A stretch of DNA of 43,927 bases from Clostridiales bacterium (GTDB taxonomy: Bacteria; Bacillota; Clostridia; Peptostreptococcales; Anaerovoracaceae). This document shows, piece by piece, positions 17,921 to 25,184 of this stretch. Both the position numbers and the translations under genes were made by a program. The notes below the pieces were generated by a model. That model was given only the letters and a program-made list of their open reading frames with translations. It did not search any database and was not told the DNA's origin. Position 1 is the stretch's first letter; every line of letters starts with the position of its first letter. The DNA lies in the NCBI GenBank assembly GCA_009911365.1, contig QXXF01000028.1, positions 1 through 43,927 on the forward strand, in the 5' to 3' direction.

Positions 17921-18376
17921 TTATTTAATCTTTCCGTCCAGATACGCAATTAAAATGTTCTGGGGGTTTTCATAGTAAAAGCCGCTGTTATAATTGTCTA
18001 TTTTTTCGCTGACAAAGGAACGGTACGCTGCCAGCAGCGCATCGATGATCGTCAAATCTTGTTCTCTCGCAATTCCCAAGATCAGCCGTTTGTACACCTT
18101 GCCTATGTCCCAGTGAGATGGGATGGAATACCTGCAATCTCCTACATTATCAAAACTCCCCTCGGTAATGTTGGCTTCCCGAATGAAATCATCGCTCACC
18201 CTGTCAATGTTATCGCTATGATAAATGTCAGCCAGTTCATAGATCTTTTCTAATCTCCGCGCACCCAGCTTTTCCACCACATCAACGCGATGATTTTTCG
18301 TTTTTCGGCTGATATAGTCGATTAAACTACATGTAAAAAACAGGTCATTGCTTTTTTTATCTTCTCTTCCAGTCAT
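17921..18376 (-). CDS. conserved partner of the DUF3990 protein, putative antitoxin
   Basis: A 151-residue soluble protein with no catalytic motif I recognise. Its middle part (LIDYISRKTKNHRVDVVEKL and then RLEKIYELADIYHSDNIDRV) looks like a small helical domain, and SIPSHWDIGKVYKRLILGIA follows. Proteins of this type sit beside DUF3990 genes in other Clostridia as far as I recall. The start lies inside the DUF3990 gene (20-base overlap) behind a very strong GGAGGAGG site, which suggests coupled and plentiful synthesis, as for an antitoxin or immunity protein. That role is inference. It could equally be a second effector subunit. Confidence 0.6.
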   Translation of the reverse strand: MTGREDKKSNDLFFTCSLIDYISRKTKNHRVDVVEKLGARRLEKIYELADIYHSDNIDRVSDDFIREANITEGSFDNVGDCRYSIPSHWDIGKVYKRLILGIAREQDLTIIDALLAAYRSFVSEKIDNYNSGFYYENPQNILIAYLDGKIK

Positions 18377-18836
18377 CCGCTACCTCCTCCCCAAAACGAA
18401 ACACAAGGCAGTCCAGAGCCTGTTTTGTGCAAAAATTAATTTGATGCGTAGGATATTTGAACTTCGCTAAGGCCCAGAACTGCTCCCTGGTGATAATCCC
18501 ATCTACATAATCTGCGATAAAATTGTAAATTTGGTCATTGGCCATGGCTCCAATCACAATATCGTAATCATGCGGTTCACCGCCTCTGCAAGCAATCATA
18601 AAGTCCAGCCAGTCTTCAGACATATCCTTAAAATCTAAAATTTTTAGGCTTGTGTCCATACGCACATCATAAACGCTGACTACTGGAGTATCATAACGCA
18701 TTGCCCAGCGCTGGGCCTGCTCTTTGATAATGGTACAGTAAAAGCCGGTGCCAAAATCCTTTGTATTTCTGCCCTTTATTATTTTAGGTTTCCGTATTGC
18801 TTCGTATCCTCCATGATAAACGGTCATTTTCCCCAT
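18357..18836 (-). CDS. DUF3990 family protein, putative ADP-ribosyltransferase-like toxin
   Basis: A 159-residue DUF3990 protein. The signature is clear: TVYHGGYEAIRKPKI near residue 5, then RNTKDFGTGFYCT near residue 23 and QAQRWAMRY. The YHG and FGTGFY elements recall the NAD-binding core of ADP-ribosyltransferases, and DUF3990 is placed near that fold as I remember. A C-terminal FCTKQALDCLVF stretch matches the family end. RBS AGGGG, spacing 7. It begins 12 bases after rlmH and overlaps the next gene by 20 bases. A toxin role is inferred from fold likeness and the two-gene layout. Confidence 0.75.
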   Translation of the reverse strand: MGKMTVYHGGYEAIRKPKIIKGRNTKDFGTGFYCTIIKEQAQRWAMRYDTPVVSVYDVRMDTSLKILDFKDMSEDWLDFMIACRGGEPHDYDIVIGAMANDQIYNFIADYVDGIITREQFWALAKFKYPTHQINFCTKQALDCLVFRFGEEVADDWKRR

Positions 18837-18848
18837 ATAACTACCCCT

Positions 18849-19328
18849 TTATTTATGATACGGCTCGCCCCTTTGAATCTTAAATCCGCGGTACACCTGC
18901 TCTAGCAGAATGACCCGCATCAGCTGATGGGGAAAGGTCATCTTGGAAAAACTCAGCGCATAGTCGGAGTGCCGCAGCACTTCTTTCCCTAGACCAATGG
19001 AACCGCCGATCACAAAGGCAATGCTGCTTTTTCCCTGAATCCCCAGGTCCTCTATTTTCTTGGCCAGGGATTCAGAAGCAAGCATTTGTCCAGAAATTTC
19101 CAGGGCGATGACGTACATGTCGTCTTTCAGATGCTTTAAAATCCGCTCCCCTTCCTTGGCCCGGATGACCTCTTCCGCAGCTTGGCTAGCCTGGTCCGGC
19201 GTTTTCTCGTCCGCCACTTCGATGATTTTCAAATCGCAGTACGCTCCCAGCCGTTTGCTGTATTCAGAAATAGCGTCCTTCCAATATTTCTCCTTAATTT
19301 TTCCCACTGCCACGATGGTGATCTTCAT
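18849..19328 (-). CDS. rlmH: 23S rRNA pseudouridine-1915 N3-methyltransferase
   Basis: A 159-residue RlmH, the SPOUT methyltransferase that methylates pseudouridine 1915 in helix 69 of 23S rRNA using S-adenosylmethionine. It starts [16 protein letters not shown] and shows the SPOUT knot segments [27 protein letters not shown] and the C-terminal [15 protein letters not shown] with [11 protein letters not shown], ending in EPYHK as in nearly all orthologues. Length is exactly normal. It follows the walJ-like gene by 38 bases. The 3' end of rlmH is a known insertion site for staphylococcal cassettes, and an accessory gene pair sits right behind it here. Confidence 0.97.
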   Translation of the reverse strand: MKITIVAVGKIKEKYWKDAISEYSKRLGAYCDLKIIEVADEKTPDQASQAAEEVIRAKEGERILKHLKDDMYVIALEISGQMLASESLAKKIEDLGIQGKSSIAFVIGGSIGLGKEVLRHSDYALSFSKMTFPHQLMRVILLEQVYRGFKIQRGEPYHK

Positions 19329-19366
19329 TGTGCCCTTTTCCTCTCACTTCCAAGTAAAACCGCCGC

Positions 19367-20161
19367 TTACACCACGTATACCGGGCTGATGCGGTCCCGC
19401 AAGATCACATCCATTTTCAGCCGATCACCAAGATAAATATCTTCTTCCTGCAAAATGTTACCGATCGTCATTTTTGCGAGCTCTGGCTCGTTGTTTTGGT
19501 GACTCAAATGCCCCAGCAAGATTCTCCTGGCCTTATCTTTTGCTTCGATCAGCTTGCAGATGCAGTTGCCCGCAGTCACATTGGAAAGGTGCCCCCGGTC
19601 ACCTAAGATGCGCCGCTTAGTTTGGTATGGATAGCTGCACATCTGCAGCACTTCCACTTCGTGATTGGCTTCCAGCACTAACAGGTCTGCATCCATGATT
19701 TCTGCGAAAATCGCATCTGTCACACATCCGGAATCTGTTAAAACGCTGATCTGCCTGTTATCCGCATAAAGGGAAAACCCCACCGGCTCCGCTGCGTCGT
19801 GAGAAATGGCGAAAGGCCGCACCATGATCTCCCCTATGTAAAAATCTTCACCTGTGGTGAAAAACGCTTTTTTCTCTTCTGCCACGTTTCGCTCTATGCT
19901 CTTCCAGGTTTTTTCATTGGCGTAAGCTTTGATGTTAGGCACTTTCTTTGTGAGAATGGGAAGGCTCTTCACATGGTCGATGTGCTCGTGAGTCACCAGC
20001 ACCGCCTCCACCATTTCCAGCGGCGTGCCTGTTCGCTCCAGGCCTTCAAAAATCCGCTTGCCGCTGATGCCTGCATCAATCAAGAGTGCAGTGTCGCCAT
20101 AGCGGACCATGTAGCAGTTGCCGCTGCTGCCGCTGGCAAAAGAGCAAAAATTCAATTGCAT
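19367..20161 (-). CDS. walJ: WalJ/YycJ-like MBL-fold metallohydrolase
   Basis: A 264-residue metallo-beta-lactamase-fold protein of the YycJ/WalJ group. It starts LNFCSFASGSSGNCYMV, typical of the group, and has the metal motif THEHIDHV, a HDAAEPVG segment, LTDSG, LEANHE and GHLSHQNN. In Firmicutes with the walRK locus this protein accompanies wall-stress signalling and DNA-replication fidelity, but its substrate is not firmly known. walRK is not here; rlmH is next, a pairing also seen elsewhere. A strong promoter lies upstream. Confidence 0.88.
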   Translation of the reverse strand: MQLNFCSFASGSSGNCYMVRYGDTALLIDAGISGKRIFEGLERTGTPLEMVEAVLVTHEHIDHVKSLPILTKKVPNIKAYANEKTWKSIERNVAEEKKAFFTTGEDFYIGEIMVRPFAISHDAAEPVGFSLYADNRQISVLTDSGCVTDAIFAEIMDADLLVLEANHEVEVLQMCSYPYQTKRRILGDRGHLSNVTAGNCICKLIEAKDKARRILLGHLSHQNNEPELAKMTIGNILQEEDIYLGDRLKMDVILRDRISPVYVV

Positions 20162-20199
20162 GTCTTGTCCTCTTTCTTTGTCTGATTTTACCTTTCTAT

Positions 20200-20228
20200 A
20201 GCATACTCCAGTTAAAGGCTGGTGTCAA
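20200..20228 (-). promoter_or_regulatory. sigma-A promoter of the walJ-rlmH unit
   Basis: On the minus strand TTGACA (20223-20228) and TATGCT (20200-20205) are 17 bases apart, about 35 bases before the walJ-like start. Confidence 0.7.
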
Positions 20229-20270
20229 TTGGAGCGTGGAAAACGGACAGCACTGAACTCTGCCTTAGAT

Positions 20271-20297
20271 TAAGTTTTCAAACAATTGTGCCGATAA
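20271..20297 (+). promoter_or_regulatory. sigma-D (flagellar, sigma-28)-like promoter
   Basis: TAAG (20271-20274), a 15-base spacer and GCCGATAA (20290-20297) match the sigma-D pattern TAAA-N15-GCCGATAT of Firmicutes. I found no other such site in the window. TATAAT overlaps just downstream, but it has no good -35 box at 16-18 bases. It lies about 50 bases before the unknown gene at 20348. Confidence 0.5.
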
Positions 20298-20347
20298 TTA
20301 TAATGTATTCGTAAATTTAGAAAGCACAGGAAAGTGAGGCGCATGCT

Positions 20348-21505
20348 ATGAACACTATTACCGGCATGGAGCGCCAGACCGGCGTTCGAGTCGAAAAGAA
20401 ACAATCCCATATCATGGAAACCATTGGAGGCCCTATCTCGGAGTCGCCCAAGACCGACTCTGCCGATATTCCTGAAAACTGGCAGGACCAGATGGACTGG
20501 CAGGCACAGACCAATCAGCTCCTAAACAATCTGCAAAAAAGCTTTCCCAACATTCAGATCCTTTATTCTGGCAACATTGACAGAAAAACCTTAGCCAACT
20601 TGGCCGCTTCCTTGGGAAAAGGCAGCCATCTGCTGCTATCGGAGGATTTTGTAAATCAGATGGGCAGCAGCGCGGAAAATTTTGAAAAGGGAAAGTCCAT
20701 ATTGATGAGCGCTCTGAACTCCCTAGCCCAAGGCACGGGAAAGGCGCAGGGAAAAGGCATCTACCTGGAGGCCGAGGGAAAGTTAGCTTGGACCTTAGAT
20801 AAATCACAGTCAAAGAAAGAATCTTCCGTGCCCAAAAGCACTTGGGAGCAAAAAGCGGAAGAGGCAAAATCCATATTGGACCGCATGAAGGAATCCCAAA
20901 AAGAAGCGGAGAAACGGCGGGAACAACAGAAAAAATTCCGCAAGGCGCAAAACGCAGGAAATTATCGGACTGCCGGGACTTATGCGAAATTAGCGGCGGC
21001 TGGTTCCAAATCAGCGATCAATGGAGTCATGGGCGAGGCCCGCCGCAAGATCGCCAATCTGCGTTCGATTTCCGCTGTCGGAGATCAAGAGGAGCGGATG
21101 AAGGCTAGGGCCGCGATCCGTTCTTACCAGACCCTTTTGGCACGGAGCGGCCGTAAGATCCGCAGGCTAAATGAGGAAGAATTGACCAGACTGCGTCGCA
21201 AGCAGGCAGAGCGCAAAGCGGAAATGGAAAAAGCTTTGCGTCACAAGCAGGAGCAAAACATGCAAAAGGTAAAACGCAGATCCTCTGACCGCATGCTGGT
21301 GGAAGAAGGCCGGCTCAATGACATGAATCAATTCATCTATGGACCGCACTCTCATAACAAATATCGGTATGATGACAGAGAGGACGCCACTGAATCCGTA
21401 ACTCTGGCTGTACCAGCTGTAGCGGCCGCTACCATCGTAGCCAGCGCCGAAGTGGCTGCGGGTGCTAGTGGCTTCACGGCGGCTGATGTGACAATCACGG
21501 GTTAG
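20348..21505 (+). CDS. unknown coiled-coil protein
   Basis: A 385-residue protein that I do not recognise with confidence. Residues 60-130 (a block around FPNIQILYSGNIDRKTLANL, then GKGSHLLLSEDFVNQM) form a small alpha/beta domain that distantly recalls DUF6033-type proteins of Clostridia. Residues 165-320 are highly charged helices (EEAKSILDRMKESQKEAEKR, RRKQAERKAEMEKALRHKQE) and probably a long coiled coil. The C-terminal 35 residues are small and hydrophobic (VPAVAAATIVASAEV), like a membrane-interacting tail. No signal peptide. It stands alone, with GTGAGG before the start, a sigma-D-like promoter and a terminator, which hints at motility or late expression. Confidence 0.7.
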   Translation: MNTITGMERQTGVRVEKKQSHIMETIGGPISESPKTDSADIPENWQDQMDWQAQTNQLLNNLQKSFPNIQILYSGNIDRKTLANLAASLGKGSHLLLSEDFVNQMGSSAENFEKGKSILMSALNSLAQGTGKAQGKGIYLEAEGKLAWTLDKSQSKKESSVPKSTWEQKAEEAKSILDRMKESQKEAEKRREQQKKFRKAQNAGNYRTAGTYAKLAAAGSKSAINGVMGEARRKIANLRSISAVGDQEERMKARAAIRSYQTLLARSGRKIRRLNEEELTRLRRKQAERKAEMEKALRHKQEQNMQKVKRRSSDRMLVEEGRLNDMNQFIYGPHSHNKYRYDDREDATESVTLAVPAVAAATIVASAEVAAGASGFTAADVTITG

Positions 21506-21517
21506 CCTGAGACACGC

Positions 21518-21565
21518 AGGCGGGCCTAAACTACGTTTTCTTTGCTTTGAGCCCGCCTTTCTGTT
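21518..21565 (+). terminator. terminator of the coiled-coil protein gene
   Basis: AGGCGGGC (21518-21525) pairs with GCCCGCCT (21551-21558) around a 25-base loop and is followed by TTCTGTTT, directly after the stop codon. Confidence 0.65.
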
Positions 21566-21610
21566 TACAGAATTAGAAATACCAACGAAGCGAAATGCGC
21601 ACGCTGATAG

Positions 21611-21648
21611 CAAAAGACCGCCAGCAGATCATACCTACTGGCAGCCTT
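21611..21648 (-). terminator. terminator of the flavodiiron operon
   Basis: A stem of about 14 bp with several G-U pairs (core GCCAGTAG with CTGCTGGC) and loop GTATGAT is followed on the minus strand by TTTTGC. It lies about 45 bases after the flavodiiron stop. Confidence 0.6.
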
Positions 21649-21694
21649 CATATTCTTCAATTGCCTGCCTGATAATTTTACAGAATACTATCTT

Positions 21695-22903
21695 TTAATC
21701 ATTCATAGATTCTAAAATCCCTTCTACCATCTGATCCATCTCCAGAGCGCTGCTCTCGTTCATGGAAGACAGCACCGACACCTGCTCGTTGAGCACGGTC
21801 ATGGTCTTCAGCTCTTCGTCCAGGAATTCGGTCATCAGGGAGCCGGACTTCGGTGCCCAGGAACCGCTCTCCATAACAGCCACAATGCGATTCTGCACAT
21901 GCAGCGCTTTCATGTCCATGAGGAAATTGTGCATTGGCGGGTAAATACCTAGGTTATAGGTCACGGAAGCCAACACCAGGTGGCTCAACCTGAAAGTCTC
22001 CGAAATCAGCTGAGAAACATGTGTCTTGGACACATCGTACATAGCGATGTTGGTCATGCCCCTCTCCGCCAGTTTTGTAGCCAATGCGTTGACTGCGCTT
22101 TCCGTATTTCCATACATGGACGCATAGGCAATAAGCACGCCCTTTTCTTCCGGTTCATAGCGGCTCCACTTGTCATATTTGTCGATGAAATAAGCGAAGT
22201 CATTGCGCCATACAGGGCCGTGGAGCGGGCAGATCATTTTGATATCCACAGTAGAGGCTTTTTTCAGCAACGCCTGTACATGAGGCCCGTATTTGCCTAC
22301 GATATTGGTGTAATAGCGCCTTGCGTCATCGATCCAGTCACGGTCAAAGTTCACTTCATCATTAAACAGTCTGCCATCCAGAGAACCGAAAGAGCCAAAT
22401 GCATCCGCAGCGAAGAGAACGCCGTTTGTCAGGTCGTAGGTCACCATGGCTTCCGGCCAGTGGACCATTGGCGCAGAGACAAAAGTCACTTCGTGTTTTC
22501 CAAAGGAGAAGGTGTCCCCTTCCGCGACTTGGATAGTGCGGCCGTCTACATTGAAATTGAACTGATGCATCAGCATGAACGCTTTTTCCGTGCTGATCAC
22601 CTGTGCTTCCGGATAGCGCAGCAGCACTTCCTCGATGGATGCGCCGTGATCCGGTTCCATATGGTTAATGAGCAGGTAATCCAGCTTGCGCCCGTTTAGC
22701 ACATGCTCGATGTTTTCCAGGAACTGCCGTCCTGCTGACCAATCCACCGTATCAAAAAGAACTGTTTTTTCATCCAACAGCAGGTAGGAGTTGTAGGAAA
22801 CGCCTCGAGGGATGGGGTGGATGTTTTCAAAGAGCGTCAAGCGGCGGTCGTTCGCGCCAACCCAATATAAATCATCTGTCACTTTTCTTACGCAATACAT
22901 CAT
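21695..22903 (-). CDS. fprA: flavodiiron protein (A-type flavoprotein, FprA)
   Basis: A 402-residue flavodiiron protein that reduces O2 to water or NO to N2O with electrons from rubredoxin. The N-terminal MBL-fold domain has the diiron ligands in INHMEPDHGAS, PMVHWPEAM, FAADAFG and CPLHGPVW. The C-terminal flavodoxin domain (from about residue 255) binds FMN at VLIAYASMYGNTESAV. It has no rubredoxin or reductase tail of its own. A strong AAGGAGG favours the second of two tandem ATG codons (22900). It lies 8 bases after a gene whose product ends in a rubredoxin domain, so electron transfer between the two products is very likely. Confidence 0.95.
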   Translation of the reverse strand: MMYCVRKVTDDLYWVGANDRRLTLFENIHPIPRGVSYNSYLLLDEKTVLFDTVDWSAGRQFLENIEHVLNGRKLDYLLINHMEPDHGASIEEVLLRYPEAQVISTEKAFMLMHQFNFNVDGRTIQVAEGDTFSFGKHEVTFVSAPMVHWPEAMVTYDLTNGVLFAADAFGSFGSLDGRLFNDEVNFDRDWIDDARRYYTNIVGKYGPHVQALLKKASTVDIKMICPLHGPVWRNDFAYFIDKYDKWSRYEPEEKGVLIAYASMYGNTESAVNALATKLAERGMTNIAMYDVSKTHVSQLISETFRLSHLVLASVTYNLGIYPPMHNFLMDMKALHVQNRIVAVMESGSWAPKSGSLMTEFLDEELKTMTVLNEQVSVLSSMNESSALEMDQMVEGILESMND

Positions 22904-22911
22904 GAACCTCC

Positions 22912-24816
22912 TTATCCTTCTATGAAATTATCTTTTTCTTCGCCGCAGTCCGGGCAAATCCATTCTTCTGGCAGCGCATCGAACATGGTACCAGGGGAAA
23001 CGTCCGCATCTGGGTCGCCCTGCGCCGGATCGTACTCGTATCCGCAGCCCGAGCAGACATAAGACTTCCATGGTGGCGCTTCCTTCTTTGGCGTGGCTTT
23101 GCGCATCTTCTGCATTGGCGGTGCTGGCTTCTTTTCTTCACCATTGTCCAGAGCCTTTGTCAGCAGCGGTAAAATTTCCATCACATCGCCTACAATGCCA
23201 TAATCCGCATTTTTGAAAATCGGCGCATTTTTATTTTTGTTGATGGCCACGATGGTGGTTGCGCCTTTGATGCCCTTCAAATGTTGACCTGCGCCGGAAA
23301 TGCCGCAAGCAATATAAAGGTTCCCGTTAAATTTCTGGCCGGACATGCCCACATAGCGGTTCAACGGCACGTATTTCAGCGTTTCCGCCACTGGCCTAGA
23401 AGAGCCAATTGCCGCACCCGCCTGATGGGCTAAAGCTTCAATTAACTTCATATTGCCCTTATCACCAATTCCTTTTCCTGCGCTTACAACACGGTCAGCC
23501 TCTATAATCGGTGTCTGCGGATCAATACCTACCGTAAAGTCAAAGCCATCGGCTTTTAGTGCCTCCACAAGCGCATTTACCTGATCTTTCGCAGAACCCT
23601 CTGTAAAGATCTTTTTCTTGCGCGCCCCGGTAATCGGGCCCTTTGCCTTTAATTTTCCAGTCTGCTGTTTTGGCGGTTTTCCAAGAATGTGAGATGCGAT
23701 AACCACTCTCTGGATTTCGTTAGTTCCTTCATAAATCGTACAAATCTTCGCATCTCGGTAAGCCCGTTCCACTTCCATGCCCTTGAGGTATCCGTTTCCA
23801 CCATAGATCTGCAGCGCATCATTGACCACTTCCAGACAAATGTCAGAAGCGTACTGTTTTGCCATAGCTGATTCCATGCCGTAAGGCTCATGGGCCTCTT
23901 TCAATTCCGCAGAACTGTAAACCAGGAATCTGGCAGCTCTAATCTTTGTAGCCATGTCTGCGATTTTAAAAGAGTTGATCTGCTGGTGCGCGATTGGCAT
24001 ACCGAATTGCTCTCTTTCTTTTGCGTATTCCACTGCGTTTTCAAATGCGCCTTGGGCGATTCCCAGGGCTTGGGAAGCAATGCCGATCCTGCCCCCGTCC
24101 AGCGTAGCCATAGCGATTTTAAAGCCCTGGCCTTCCTTACCCAGCAAATTTGCTTTCGGAACTTTTACATCATTGAAAATCAGTTCCGCTGTCGCAGAGG
24201 ACCGGATGCCCATTTTATCGTAATGATCACCGAATTCAAAGCCTTCCCAGCCTTTTTCCACAATAAAGGCACTGATGCCTCTAGTTCCAATGTTCGGGGT
24301 AGTCACAGCGAACACAACGTACGTATCAGCCACGCCGCCATTTGTGATAAAAATCTTGCCGCCGTTGAGGATATAGTGATCCCCCTGCAGCTCCGCGGTA
24401 GTTTCTGTTCCGCCCGCATCGCTTCCCGCATTTGGCTCTGTCAGCCCAAACGCACCGATTTTTTCTCCTTTTACTAAAGGAACCAAATATTTCTGTTTCT
24501 GTTCTTCCGTACCAAAGGCGAAAATCGGATAAGATCCCAGGGAAACGTGCGCTGACAAAATAACGCCAGTGCCGCCGTCTACTCTAGCCAACTCTTCCAC
24601 TGCGATGGCATATGTAAGGACATCTTTCCCCGCTCCGCCGTATTTCTTTGGATACGGGAGTCCCATCATACCCATTTTAGCCAACTTTTTCACTGCTTCT
24701 TCTGGAAATTCATTGTTCTTGTCCAGCATAAAAGCGATCGGCTTTACTTCTGCTTCCGCAAACTCTCTGATCTGCGTCCGAAACGCTTCATGTTGCTCTG
24801 TTGTTTGAAATAACAT
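22912..24816 (-). CDS. acyl-CoA dehydrogenase - EtfA FAD domain - rubredoxin fusion
   Basis: A 634-residue three-module fusion. Residues 1-380 are a full acyl-CoA dehydrogenase of the short-chain/butyryl type, with [30 protein letters not shown] and the catalytic base Glu in YEGTNEIQR (near residue 363). Residues about 440-560 match the C-terminal FAD domain of ETF alpha ([45 protein letters not shown]); the N-terminal ETF alpha domain and any ETF beta are missing. Residues 583-634 are a rubredoxin with Cys pairs in VCSGCGY and ICPDCG. Electrons could pass from substrate FAD via the ETF-type FAD to rubredoxin, then to the flavodiiron protein encoded next. Start at the ATG at 24816 (GGGAAGG, spacing 7) rather than the GTG two codons earlier. 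Confidence 0.92.
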   Translation of the reverse strand: MLFQTTEQHEAFRTQIREFAEAEVKPIAFMLDKNNEFPEEAVKKLAKMGMMGLPYPKKYGGAGKDVLTYAIAVEELARVDGGTGVILSAHVSLGSYPIFAFGTEEQKQKYLVPLVKGEKIGAFGLTEPNAGSDAGGTETTAELQGDHYILNGGKIFITNGGVADTYVVFAVTTPNIGTRGISAFIVEKGWEGFEFGDHYDKMGIRSSATAELIFNDVKVPKANLLGKEGQGFKIAMATLDGGRIGIASQALGIAQGAFENAVEYAKEREQFGMPIAHQQINSFKIADMATKIRAARFLVYSSAELKEAHEPYGMESAMAKQYASDICLEVVNDALQIYGGNGYLKGMEVERAYRDAKICTIYEGTNEIQRVVIASHILGKPPKQQTGKLKAKGPITGARKKKIFTEGSAKDQVNALVEALKADGFDFTVGIDPQTPIIEADRVVSAGKGIGDKGNMKLIEALAHQAGAAIGSSRPVAETLKYVPLNRYVGMSGQKFNGNLYIACGISGAGQHLKGIKGATTIVAINKNKNAPIFKNADYGIVGDVMEILPLLTKALDNGEEKKPAPPMQKMRKATPKKEAPPWKSYVCSGCGYEYDPAQGDPDADVSPGTMFDALPEEWICPDCGEEKDNFIEG

Positions 24817-25184
24817 AGGCACACCTTCCCTTTCACGTCTTTGTTAGAATATTTAAATTTATTTGATTATACATTATTTTCAGTCAAAAATCTATGGCAT
24901 TTGCAATAAATGGTGAAAAATAGAAAAAAGCGAAAACAGAGAAGCATTCTGAAAGAAATGCGTGATAACGTGAATAGATATTTTATTAGTGATGGGGTGT
25001 CGGGAGAATCGATCAAAAATGCCGCACTGCTTTTCACCTGATTTTAGAACGTATGCTCCAAGGGAAACGATTATGCGTTATTCCACTCTGCCAAAGAAAA
25101 TCAGACTGGCGCGCACGGGAAAGCCTGGACGCAGACGGCCCGCTGACACTGCCGGGCGTTCGTTACCGCTGCGTTCCTCAACAT
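24817..25184. other. 368-bp intergenic region
   Basis: It holds the upstream region of the acyl-CoA dehydrogenase fusion gene: a TATAAT on the minus strand (24866-24871) without a clear -35 box. The rest, up to the helicase stop at 25185, shows no convincing gene, RNA or terminator. A plus-strand frame at 24989-25198 has no ribosome-binding site and no recognisable motif. Confidence 0.5.

Noticed and set aside
18836-18860. SCC-like attachment site at the rlmH 3' end
   Set aside because: TATCATAAATAA matches the known site only as far as the conserved Tyr-His-Lys codons; no second copy was found on the other side of the accessory genes.
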